Assembly (NCBI RefSeq): GCF_016806835.2
Contig: NZ_CP086114.1
Location: forward strand, 1 to 64,000
Direction: 5' to 3'
Origin: Skermanella rosea
GTDB lineage: Bacteria > Pseudomonadota > Alphaproteobacteria > Azospirillales > Azospirillaceae
Length of the DNA: 64,000 nt
This document shows, piece by piece, positions 16,519 to 25,101 of this stretch; position 1 is the stretch's first letter, and the number at the start of each line of letters is the position of its first letter. A model generated the notes under the pieces. It was given only the letters and a program-made list of their open reading frames with translations. It was not told where the DNA came from and ran no database searches. The translations under genes were made by a program, and so were the position numbers.

Positions 16519-17568
16519 TCAGCGGAGGGCGATCGGGCGCAGGGCCGTTCCCGCCACCGTTCCCCGGATGGCGTTGGTCGTGGCGACGTACGCGAACTCG
16601 TAGACGCGGTCGGCCGCGAGTTGCTCCTGGTTGTGGAATTCCAGGATATGGACACCCTGCTCGACCAGCAGGTAGACATGCACGGGGTTGAAGCTGCCGC
16701 CGACCGCCTGCGAGTCCTCCGGCCGGGGCGGCAGGACCTCCAGGCCCGACGTGTCGGTGCCGAGAGCAATCGCCCCTTTCTGTTCGACCAGCCATTTCGC
16801 AGCCTTCATTCCCAGGCCCGCCGTGTCGTGCTGGCTGATCTTGTCGTGGTCGCTGCCGTTGGCACCCCAGTAGCGCGCCGTGCCGGTGCGCACCAGGACC
16901 ACCGTGCCGGGCGTCACGTCTACCTGCTGGCGGGCGAGGGCGGCCTGCAGGTCCTCGACCGTGATCTCGTAGCTCGACGGCAGCGCATCGACGTTCTTGT
17001 AACCGGCCACGTCGATCATCACGCCGCGGGCGACGATCGGCGGAATGGTCAGGACGTCGGCCTTGCGCACGCCGAAATTCCCGCTCCAGTCCTCCTCCTT
17101 GAAGCCGTTGTACCAGTGATTGTCGTCGCCGTGGGTGATATGGGCGAGGCCGTCGATCTGGGTCGCCACGTTGTCGTTGATGAACAGGGCGTTGCTGTGC
17201 CAGGCGGTGCCGCCCGTGTTGCCCTGTTCGGGCGTGGTGAACGCCAGGTCCTTCTGGTCCTTCACGCCCACGGGAGACCGAAAGGTGATGATCTCGCCTG
17301 GGCTATGGCCCGCCCACTTATAGGACTGGCGGTCATAGGGCAGGCCAAGATCGTAGGTCTTGCCCTGGGTGGCCAGCCGCAGCGCCGCGAGACGCGACGC
17401 GTCGGTCATCTCGTTGAGGGCGCCGACCTCGTCGTCCGGACCCCAGACCCAGCCCCACCCCTTGCCTTGGGTCCATTTCTTCATGCCGGCATCCTGGGCG
17501 ACGGCCTGTCCTGTCGCGAGAGTCAGGCCGAGGCCTGCCAGGAGAACGGCGACTTTCATGGGCTTCAT
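16519..17568 (-). CDS. Exported cyclase-family (kynurenine formamidase-like) hydrolase
   Basis: 349 residues. A signal peptide (MKVAVLLAGLGLTLATGQAVA) precedes a cyclase domain (PF04199 type). The metal-binding motif reads ATQIDGLAH near residue 135, the 'GTQxDxLAH' variant of HxGTHxDxPxH. It also has PPIVARGVMIDVAGY and TPGTVVLVRTG, usual for the family. Related enzymes hydrolyse cyclic or arylformyl amides or isatin. Export to the periplasm is less common among characterised members. GGAGG lies 6-7 bases before the ATG region. Monocistronic with its own terminator. Confidence 0.85.
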   Translation of the reverse strand: MKPMKVAVLLAGLGLTLATGQAVAQDAGMKKWTQGKGWGWVWGPDDEVGALNEMTDASRLAALRLATQGKTYDLGLPYDRQSYKWAGHSPGEIITFRSPVGVKDQKDLAFTTPEQGNTGGTAWHSNALFINDNVATQIDGLAHITHGDDNHWYNGFKEEDWSGNFGVRKADVLTIPPIVARGVMIDVAGYKNVDALPSSYEITVEDLQAALARQQVDVTPGTVVLVRTGTARYWGANGSDHDKISQHDTAGLGMKAAKWLVEQKGAIALGTDTSGLEVLPPRPEDSQAVGGSFNPVHVYLLVEQGVHILEFHNQEQLAADRVYEFAYVATTNAIRGTVAGTALRPIALR

Positions 17569-17697
17569 TGTTTCCTCCCATCCATCTTCCCGCCCGGTCC
17601 GGAAAGTTCGGCCCCTCCTATACGACCGGGTGGTGTGATGAGCATATCTCAGGTGGAAGCCCCGCAGAAGATCGAAAACCAGGACAGGAGCACCGCC

Positions 17698-18279
17698 TCA
17701 AAAACCGTCGGTGCCGGACCTGCGGGAAGCCGCGCTATCGGCTGCCTGCGTCCCACCGGCCCGGGGCGTCACCTCGCTCCTGGGCCCCCCGCCCGGTATG
17801 CTGGGATAGACCACCGCATCGGCCTTGTCGGATCGCAAGCGGACCTTTCCGGATCGGATTTCGAGCACGGTCCAGCCGCCCACCTCATCCCCGGCAACCA
17901 CTCGCCGTATTCGGTCGTCGTCGGGATCGATCACGATCGCGACGGAGCGCTCGCCGGAGACCGCCGTCCCGCGGATCTCGGGGACCGGGGGGAAAGCATC
18001 CGTTTCCGCAGCTGGAACCGATGGTTGGCCGGGTCCCACGTCAGCCGGCTCGTAGGCGCGCCGTCCGGGGGTGAAGAGCGGGCGCCGCCGCAACTCGTCG
18101 ACCAGTGCCGCGATCCGTCCGCCGTCATCCGCGGACCGCTCCGCCGGGGGTTCCACCCGGGACGGCGCCACATGCACCGCGGGAACCTCGGGTTGCCATT
18201 CCAGCCCCCCCGCAAGAATCGCCCCGCCGGCTGCCAAGGCAATCAAGGGCAGCAGGCGCTGCACCGGGAAATGCGTCAT
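17698..18279 (-). CDS. GspC/PilP-like type II secretion domain protein, isolated
   Basis: 193 residues. A single N-terminal membrane segment (LLPLIALAAGGAILAGG) is followed by a proline-rich linker. A domain then begins LRRRPLFTPGRR and continues IRGTAVSGERSVAIVIDP and VVAGDEVGGWTVLEIRSGKVRLR. This is the pattern of the homology region of GspC/type II secretion protein N, which bridges the inner-membrane platform and the secretin. No other secretion gene is in the window, so it may be an orphan or part of a scattered set. ATG at 18279 has GAGG 7-8 bases upstream. The C-terminal tail is Ser/Gly/Arg-rich and disordered. Confidence 0.65.
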   Translation of the reverse strand: MTHFPVQRLLPLIALAAGGAILAGGLEWQPEVPAVHVAPSRVEPPAERSADDGGRIAALVDELRRRPLFTPGRRAYEPADVGPGQPSVPAAETDAFPPVPEIRGTAVSGERSVAIVIDPDDDRIRRVVAGDEVGGWTVLEIRSGKVRLRSDKADAVVYPSIPGGGPRSEVTPRAGGTQAADSAASRRSGTDGF

Positions 18280-18417
18280 TCGCCATCCTCCACAGCGGTC
18301 ATCCGACCGGCCGGCACATCGACGCGGATCCGTACGGGATCGTCGACAGGGGGCCACCGGCGCCCCCTCCTCGGGGTCAGGGCAGAGTTTACCATGATAC
18401 CAGGACCCCACCGCCAC

Positions 18418-19578
18418 ATGTGTCTTTCGGACAGGCGTTTCTACGTTGTTTCCGCATTGCGGCAGTCATGCTTTTAGCCCCTTCAAGGTCGTCACCAGAA
18501 ACTGTCCGGAAGGTCATCGGCATTTATGCCCAAGGTACATCATCCCTTTAGTATCATAGAAATTTTTCAGAGATTAAGGGACATTTACGCTCGATGCGAT
18601 TTCCTCGGAGGTGTGGGAATGAACAAGAAATGGCAGCTTGGAAGTCCAGATAATTGTTAGTTGTATGCGGTGAACTTTGCCCCGCCCTAGGCTTATCCAT
18701 CAGGTTTCTCTCATGAGAGGCACTGGGTAGCTTCAGCATCTCTTTTCTGCCTGCTTTGTCACGTGTGTTCAATCTGCTTGTTTCGTACATGCGGTTTACC
18801 GAACAGTTTCTTTTCTCAATCTGCCAGAAGATGTGAAAAATTACCTCAAACGGAACAATAAACTTAATCCCGGTATCCTATGCCCTATAGTTAATCCGCA
18901 AGCATGATCATTAACTTCGAAATCGGTGTTGCATTGGCATATACCGCGCATGTTGAAGTTATATTTGCCAAGTTAAAGTGTTTGCCAATTTTTTAAATAG
19001 AGGAGCCGAACGTCGTCAAGAGCTAAGCTTAACGGTTAAAGGATCTCACTCATATGACAGATTATTTTTCAGTGGCGGCGTATCGGCCGCGACTACGGGT
19101 TTGATCGTCCAACGCAACACTCAAGGCAGGCAGCACTCAAGTCAGTAATGCATCACAAAGGAGTATGTATAGTGCGATTCCGGTTAATGGATAATGAGCC
19201 GTTTGAACGTTAGAGGCTTATCCTAGATCTGGTATAGGTTTATCAATAAACAATAGCATGGAGAAGTTCAGAAAATATCTGAGACAACTCGACCCAAGGG
19301 GCAAAGTTCATCATTATCGCTAGGTTCGCAACGGGGATTCTTGCGGTTTCTCCTGATGATGACATCTTACAGGCAGAAGTCGATCATCTGCGCTCCATCA
19401 TCGAACTTTCCAGTCCGTTCACTTTGCATCGTTTCATCAATCGCCAGCTTGCTTCGGTAAGTGCGTTGCACTTCGGGAGGTTGGACAGGCTTGCTTCCCG
19501 TGATGACGGGCGGAGCCCGCTGGCGTGCGGTGGTACCTCAAAGAAGAAGTCCCATAACAAAGATTTGCGAGGTGCTTC
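18418..19578. other. 1.2-kb AT-rich stretch with no convincing gene
   Basis: Base composition drops sharply compared with both sides, and stop codons are frequent in all frames. Only very short frames follow ribosome-binding-like sequences: 13 codons from ATG 18619 (GGAGG upstream) and 16 codons from ATG 19054 (AAAGGA upstream). No tRNA, IS end or known RNA was recognised. The last 100-200 bases probably hold the promoter of the di-heme peroxidase gene. The rest may be decayed acquired DNA or house a non-coding RNA. Confidence 0.6.
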
Positions 19579-21300
19579 ATGTCACGGAAATCAAAGCGCA
19601 AATTGGCCAAGAGCATCGTCCTTTCAAGCATGATCGCGGGAGCGGGCCTGCTCATGCTTGCGGCCCCCTCGGCCCCCGTGCTCGCCGCCGAGGACGATTT
19701 CACCGATCCGGCGACGACGCCGCCCAAGGCGCCGCCTCCGGCCAACAGTGAAACGGAGGCGAGCCTTCAAAAGAAACTTCCGGCCAGCACGCCCGACTAC
19801 TTCAAGAAGATTTATTCCCACTTCATGAAACAGCCGTTACCGGCCAAGGTCTTCGACCAGGGAGGTATTCCCGTCGTCATACCGAAGCTGGAGATCGACA
19901 AGGACCCCAACGGCGAGACGGGCTCGTACCAGCCTCTCGGCCAGACGGTGACTTCACAGAACGCCTTCTTCAAGTCGCTCGGCACGAACGGCCGGTCCTG
20001 CGTCACCTGTCACCAGCCTGCCAGCGGCATGAGCGTCAGCCTCCGCAACATCGAGAAGCGGTTGAAGAAGACCAAGGGTGCCGATCCGATTTTCGCACCC
20101 GTCGACGGCGCCAACTGCCCCACCCTCGTGCCGGCGTCCGAAACCTCCGGATCCGTGCTCGGCGGCTACAAGGGCAAGAGCAAGAAGGACTTCATGGCGG
20201 CCCGCTCGCTGCTGCTGAGCCGGGGCGTCTTCCGCATAGCGCTTCCCCTGAAGAAACCCGCCGAATTCAAGGTCGAGGTCCTGAGCGATCCGACGACCTG
20301 CAACACGGACAGCCTGACGAACGTCAACGCGGACGGCGACCAGATCATTTCCGTGTTCCGGCGTCCGCTCATGTCCGCCAACCTGCACTTCAAGACCGCA
20401 TTCACGACCTTTCCCATTCCCGGCATCCCGGCACCGGAAAGGAGCGGCAACATCATGTGGGACGGTCGCGAGCCGACCTTGAGGAGCCAGGCCATCAGCG
20501 CCACGTTGGGCCATGCCCAGGCATTGACGCCGCCGAGCGACAAGGATCTCGATGAGATCGTCGCGTTCGAGACCGGGATCTTCAGCGCCCAGTACAGCGA
20601 CAAGCAGGCGGGAATCCTGTCCGCTTCGGGTGGCCTCGGCGGGCCCGTGAACCTGGCCGCGAACGGCAAGGAACCGCCGGCTTTCGGACCGGTGGCATTC
20701 GACGAGTTCGCGGCATGGGCGACCCCTCCCGGAAGCGGAGCGGCGAAGCGGGAGCGGGAGTCGATCGCCCGCGGCGAGGCCTTGTTCCACGGGGTCGGCA
20801 AGAACGCGCAAGGGAGCGTGACCCGCGGTGCGTTCATCATCAACGGGGTCAACGGCTTCAACGACCTTGTCGGCCCCAACGCTCCGGGAACATGTTCGAC
20901 CTGCCATAACTTCAAGCATTCGGGCGCCGACGTCCTGGCGAATTCGCAACGCGACATCGGCATCGGCGGCCACGCAGTCAGCGTCGGTGGCCCGCCGCCC
21001 AGCAAGGACCTGCCGATCTTCAAGGTCTCGGGCTGCGCTCCCGGCACCCTCCAATGGAATCCCGCCGCGACGGAAGCGGTGACCAATGACCTGGGCAAGG
21101 CCACCCTCACGGGCCGCTGCGCCGACATCGGCGTCAGCACCGTCCCGAGCCTGCGCGCCTTGTCGGCCCACGAGCCCTACTTCCGCGACGGTTCGGCCAA
21201 GACGCTGATGGATGTCGTGAACGTCTATGACAAGCGCTTCTCGATCGGTCTGACGAAACAGGAAAAGCAGGACCTCGCCAACTTCCTGAGCGCCCTGTAA
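19579..21300 (+). CDS. Di-heme cytochrome c peroxidase/MauG-family protein (large, 573 aa)
   Basis: An N-terminal signal (IVLSSMIAGAGLLMLAAPSAPVLA, cleavage before AEDDF) is followed by two c-type heme motifs: CVTCH near residue 139 and CSTCH near 440. Family motifs IMWDGREPTLRSQA and PYFRDGSAKTLMDVVNVY are present. Classical CcpA proteins have about 340 residues; here roughly 200 extra residues lie between and before the hemes, as in MauG-like or RoxA-like relatives. It would act in the periplasm on peroxide or an organic substrate. GAGG lies 6 bases before the ATG, and a strong terminator follows. Confidence 0.9.
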   Translation: MSRKSKRKLAKSIVLSSMIAGAGLLMLAAPSAPVLAAEDDFTDPATTPPKAPPPANSETEASLQKKLPASTPDYFKKIYSHFMKQPLPAKVFDQGGIPVVIPKLEIDKDPNGETGSYQPLGQTVTSQNAFFKSLGTNGRSCVTCHQPASGMSVSLRNIEKRLKKTKGADPIFAPVDGANCPTLVPASETSGSVLGGYKGKSKKDFMAARSLLLSRGVFRIALPLKKPAEFKVEVLSDPTTCNTDSLTNVNADGDQIISVFRRPLMSANLHFKTAFTTFPIPGIPAPERSGNIMWDGREPTLRSQAISATLGHAQALTPPSDKDLDEIVAFETGIFSAQYSDKQAGILSASGGLGGPVNLAANGKEPPAFGPVAFDEFAAWATPPGSGAAKRERESIARGEALFHGVGKNAQGSVTRGAFIINGVNGFNDLVGPNAPGTCSTCHNFKHSGADVLANSQRDIGIGGHAVSVGGPPPSKDLPIFKVSGCAPGTLQWNPAATEAVTNDLGKATLTGRCADIGVSTVPSLRALSAHEPYFRDGSAKTLMDVVNVYDKRFSIGLTKQEKQDLANFLSAL

Positions 21301-21316
21301 GCCTAACCTGCCTGCG

Positions 21317-21351
21317 GCGGCGGCGGGACACTGCCCGTGTCCCGCCGCCGC
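21317..21351 (+). terminator. Terminator of the di-heme peroxidase gene
   Basis: A perfect 15-bp stem (21317-21331 with 21337-21351, loop TGCCC) followed by TGCTTT, 16 bases after the stop codon. Confidence 0.8.
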
Positions 21352-21546
21352 TGCTTTCCAAAACCCCCGGGAGAGATGCCGGGGAACGCCGCGGCATCCC
21401 GTTTCACGGGCGCTCCGCGACCCGGATCACGGCCGCCTCGCCCCTCGCGGCGGCGCATCCGGACTGGCCTTTCGATCCCGCATCGGGAAACGGCAAAAAG
21501 ATGCTACAGTCCGGCCCTGGACTATGAACCGCCAGGGAGAGCGGTC

Positions 21547-22314
21547 ATGACGGAAAGGGCGCACATCCTCGTCGTGGATGACGAAGCCGAGGTGCGGGAC
21601 CTGCTCCGGGAGTATCTGGGCAGGCAGGAGTTCGACGTCAGCGCCGCCGGAAACGTTCCCGAGGCCCGCGCGGTGCTGAATGCCGCCGAGGGCTCGGCGC
21701 CGATCGACCTCGTCATCCTGGACCTGAAGATGCCGGGGGAGAACGGCCTGACCCTGGCCCGCGAGCTGCGGGACCGCTGCGACGTGGCGATCATCATGCT
21801 GACGGCGTCCGGCGAAACCATCGACCGCGTCGTCGGGCTGGAGGTCGGCGCCGACGACTACGTCGCCAAGCCGTTCGATCCGCGCGAACTCCTGGCCCGC
21901 ATCCGGAGCGTGCTGCGCAGGGCGGGAGCGGCCCGGCGGACGCCGCCGGCCGCCGACCAGGGAGCAGAGCCGGCGGCGCCCGCTCCCGCCCGGATCCCGT
22001 TCGGGCGGTGCACGCTGGACCCGGAGGCCCGCCGCCTGTTCGAGGCCGACGGCACGGAGGTTCCGATCACCGCGATGCAATTCGACCTGATCGAGGTCTT
22101 CCTCGGCAATCCCAACCGCGTGCTGTCCCGCGACCGGCTGCTGGAGCTGACCCATAAGCGGGGGGACGAGCCGTTCGACCGCAGCATCGACATCCGCGTC
22201 GCGCGCCTGCGGCGGAAGATCGAGCCCCAACCCGACAAGCCCCGGACGATCAAGACCGTCCACGGCGTGGGCTATGTCTACGTGCCGGGCGGAGGGGGCG
22301 GGAAATCGGCGTGA
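21547..22314 (+). CDS. OmpR-family response regulator
   Basis: 255 residues. The receiver domain (HILVVDDEAEVRDLLREYL, phosphoacceptor Asp in VILDLKMPGENG, Thr in MLTASGE, Lys in YVAKPFDP) occupies residues 1-120. A linker rich in Ala/Pro leads to an OmpR/PhoB winged helix (about 155-250: FDRSIDIRVARLRRKIE and IKTVHGVGYVYV). ATG at 21547 is preferred because GGGAG lies about 7 bases before it and the receiver begins at once. The hybrid kinase gene follows with only 38 bases between, so the two form a two-component system. Confidence 0.95.
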   Translation: MTERAHILVVDDEAEVRDLLREYLGRQEFDVSAAGNVPEARAVLNAAEGSAPIDLVILDLKMPGENGLTLARELRDRCDVAIIMLTASGETIDRVVGLEVGADDYVAKPFDPRELLARIRSVLRRAGAARRTPPAADQGAEPAAPAPARIPFGRCTLDPEARRLFEADGTEVPITAMQFDLIEVFLGNPNRVLSRDRLLELTHKRGDEPFDRSIDIRVARLRRKIEPQPDKPRTIKTVHGVGYVYVPGGGGGKSA

Positions 22315-22352
22315 CCGTGCGCCGGAAGACCCGCTCCCGAAAAGGAGAAGCC

Positions 22353-25094
22353 ATGGCTCCAGGACCGAAATATCCCCCGCTCCTCCATTTCTACCACCGC
22401 CAGTCCGAAGCCCTGTTCGGCGGCCTCCGCAACGGCCGGGCGGCGAAGCGCGCGCTGGAGCAGAGCGAGCGCCGGTTCCGCGCCATCGTCGAGGACCAGA
22501 CCGAGATGATCTGCCGCTTCGGCGCGGATTTCCGGATCAACTTCTCGAACCGGGCCCACGCCCGGTTCGTCGGTGACGAGCCGGAGACCCTGCTGGGCCG
22601 CGATTTCCTCGACTCGTTTCCGGCCAGGATACAGAAGTCGTTGCGCGCCGGGTTGGAGGCGCTGACGCCGGAGGACCCGATCCTGCGATGCGAGCATGAC
22701 CGGACGACGCCCGCCGGCGAGGTCCAGTGGTTCGCCTGGACGAACCGGGCCCTGTTCGACGAGGCCGGCCATTGCCTTGGCTACCAGTCGGTCGGCCGCG
22801 ACATCACCGCGCGCAAGCGGGCCGAGGATGCGCTCCGGGAGAGCGAGATGCGGTTCCGGACCATCGTGGAGGACCAGACCGAGTTCATCTCCCGCTGCAC
22901 GCCGGATTTCCGGTTCACCTTCGTCAACGAGGCCTACGCCCGCCAGCTGGAACGCCCGCGGGAGGAGATCATCGGGTCGAGCGTGCTCAAGCTGATGACG
23001 CCCGACCAGCGGACCCAGTTCATCGCGCAGCTCCTGGAGCTGACGCCGTCCAACCCGACGGTCTCCTACGAGATGTCCTCGGCGGCCTCCGATGGCCGCC
23101 TGCTGTGGGAGCAATGGACCGACCGCGCCCTGTTCGACGAACGCGGGCAGCTGGTGGGCTACCAGTCGGTCGGCCGCGACATCTCCAAGTCGAAGACGAT
23201 CGAGGCGACGCTCAAGGCCAGCGCCGAGGAGCTGGCCCTGATCGCCGACTGCATGCCGGTCGCCATGGCCATCGCGCGGACCGATCCCACGGAGATCCTG
23301 TTCTCCAACTCGCGGGCGCGGGAGAGCTTCGGCCTGTACCCCGGCTGCCCGCCGGACCGGATCACGGCCATCTACGAGGACCTGTCGGACCGCGACCGGC
23401 TGCTCGGCCTCCTGTCCAGGCACGGCAACGTCGAAGGGTTCGAACTGTCGCTCCGGCGGGCGGACGGCACGGTCATCCGGGCGCTGATATCGGCACGGAC
23501 CATCCAGTTCCGGGGAGCCTCGGCGGTGGTCGCGGCGATCACCGACATCACGTCGCGCCTTCAGACCGAACAGGCCCTGCGCACCAGCGAGGCGCGGCTG
23601 CAGGCCTTCATGCAGCATGCGCCGGCGGGCATGTTCCTGAAGGACCTGGACGGCCGCTACATCGTCGCCAACCCGGAGATGGAGAAGGTCCAGAACCGGC
23701 CGATCTCCAGGATCATCGGGCGCACGCCGCAGGACGTGTTCGCCCCGGAGGACGCGGCGCTGATCCGGTACTACGACCAGCAAGTGCTGAATACCGGCGC
23801 CGCCGTGGTGAACGAGGAGCATGTTCCCTACATGCCGCACTATCCCTGGCGGATGGTCGTCCGTTTTCCCATCCGCGGGGCGGACGGGCAGATCACCCAC
23901 ATCGCCGGGTTCATCTTCGACATCAGCAGCCGCAAGAACGCCGAGGCCGAGGCCGACCGGCAGAGGGCCGCCATGCACCAGCGGGACAAGCTGGCGGCCC
24001 TGGGATCGCTGCTGGCCGGCGTCGCGCACGAACTGAACAATCCGCTGTCGGTCGTGCTCGGCCGCGCCATCATGCTGGAGGAGGAAAGCACCGACGCCGC
24101 GATCCGCGAGTCCCTGGGCCGCCTCCGCGTCGCCGCGGAGCGCTGCGCGCGGATTGTCAAGAGCTTCCTCGCCCTGGCCCGGCAGAAGGCCCGCGAGCCC
24201 AAGCCGGTCGATGTCCGCGCCGTGCTCGAAGGCAGCATGGAGATCCTGGCCAGCGGCCTGCGCAGCGCCGGCATCGAGGTCGTCCGCGAGGACCCGCCCG
24301 ACTTGCCTATGGTCCTGGCCGACGAGGACGAACTCCACCAGGTCTTCATGAACATCATCATCAATGCCCAGCAGGCGCTGGAGGCGGCACCGCCGGACCA
24401 GGTCCCGGGGTCCGGCAGGACCGTGTGGGTGAGCACGGCCCACGACGCGGCCGCCGGAACGGTCCGGATCGAGATCGCGGACAACGGCCCCGGCGTTCCG
24501 GAGGCGGTGCGCGGCCAGATCTTCGATCCCTTCTTCACGACCAAGCCGATCGGATCGGGAACCGGGCTGGGCCTGTCGGTCTGCCACGGGATCATCTCGG
24601 CCCACGGCGGATCGATCGCGGTGGAGGACCGGCCAGGCGGGGGGGCGCTGTTCCGCGTGACGCTCGATGCCTGCCGGGCGCCGGCCGAAACGGCCTCGGC
24701 GATGCTGGCTGACGGCGACTGCGGCAACGGAACCGTCCTGGTGGTCGACGACGAGCCGGAAGTCGTCTCCCTGCTGGAGGAGATCCTGAAGCGGGAAGGC
24801 TACCGCGTCGAGACGGCGGACAACGGGGCGTCCGCGCTGGAGCTGCTGCGCGACCGGCGGTTCGACGCCATCCTGTGCGACATCCGCATGCCGCTGCTGG
24901 ACGGGGCCGGCCTGCTCCGGATGCTGGAGGCGCACCGGCCCGACCTGGCCGGCAGGGTCCTGCTGATGACCGGAGACGTCCTGAGGGCCGCCGCGACCCT
25001 GCCGGCCGGCGCCCGCGCCCGGCTGCTCGAGAAACCCCTGGACCCGGTGGAGGTCCGGCGCCGACTGAGGGACATGGTCGGCCGGCGCCCGTGA
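22353..25094 (+). CDS. PAS-rich hybrid sensor histidine kinase
   Basis: 913 residues and no membrane span, so a cytoplasmic sensor. Order: four PAS domains (about 35-155, 160-280, 285-410, 420-540), HisKA with phosphoacceptor His in GVAHELNNPLS (about 560), HATPase_c (N box IINAQQALE, DNGPGVPE, FFTTKPIGSGTGLGLSV), then a C-terminal receiver (VLVVDDEPEVVSLL, Asp in AILCDIRMPLLDG, Lys in LLEKPLDP). The first two PAS domains are near duplicates (both have RFR.IVEDQTE and G(H/Q)..GYQSVGRDI). ATG at 22353 is favoured by AAGGAG 5-6 bases upstream; a GTG at 22311 overlaps the regulator stop as GTGA. The signal is unknown; PAS cofactors could be heme or flavin. Confidence 0.93.
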   Translation: MAPGPKYPPLLHFYHRQSEALFGGLRNGRAAKRALEQSERRFRAIVEDQTEMICRFGADFRINFSNRAHARFVGDEPETLLGRDFLDSFPARIQKSLRAGLEALTPEDPILRCEHDRTTPAGEVQWFAWTNRALFDEAGHCLGYQSVGRDITARKRAEDALRESEMRFRTIVEDQTEFISRCTPDFRFTFVNEAYARQLERPREEIIGSSVLKLMTPDQRTQFIAQLLELTPSNPTVSYEMSSAASDGRLLWEQWTDRALFDERGQLVGYQSVGRDISKSKTIEATLKASAEELALIADCMPVAMAIARTDPTEILFSNSRARESFGLYPGCPPDRITAIYEDLSDRDRLLGLLSRHGNVEGFELSLRRADGTVIRALISARTIQFRGASAVVAAITDITSRLQTEQALRTSEARLQAFMQHAPAGMFLKDLDGRYIVANPEMEKVQNRPISRIIGRTPQDVFAPEDAALIRYYDQQVLNTGAAVVNEEHVPYMPHYPWRMVVRFPIRGADGQITHIAGFIFDISSRKNAEAEADRQRAAMHQRDKLAALGSLLAGVAHELNNPLSVVLGRAIMLEEESTDAAIRESLGRLRVAAERCARIVKSFLALARQKAREPKPVDVRAVLEGSMEILASGLRSAGIEVVREDPPDLPMVLADEDELHQVFMNIIINAQQALEAAPPDQVPGSGRTVWVSTAHDAAAGTVRIEIADNGPGVPEAVRGQIFDPFFTTKPIGSGTGLGLSVCHGIISAHGGSIAVEDRPGGGALFRVTLDACRAPAETASAMLADGDCGNGTVLVVDDEPEVVSLLEEILKREGYRVETADNGASALELLRDRRFDAILCDIRMPLLDGAGLLRMLEAHRPDLAGRVLLMTGDVLRAAATLPAGARARLLEKPLDPVEVRRRLRDMVGRRP

Positions 25095-25101
25095 CGGGAC
25101 C

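Noticed and set aside
18554-18790. 78-codon minus-strand frame in the AT-rich island
   Set aside because: No ribosome binding site, no recognisable motif and atypical codon use; treated as non-coding.
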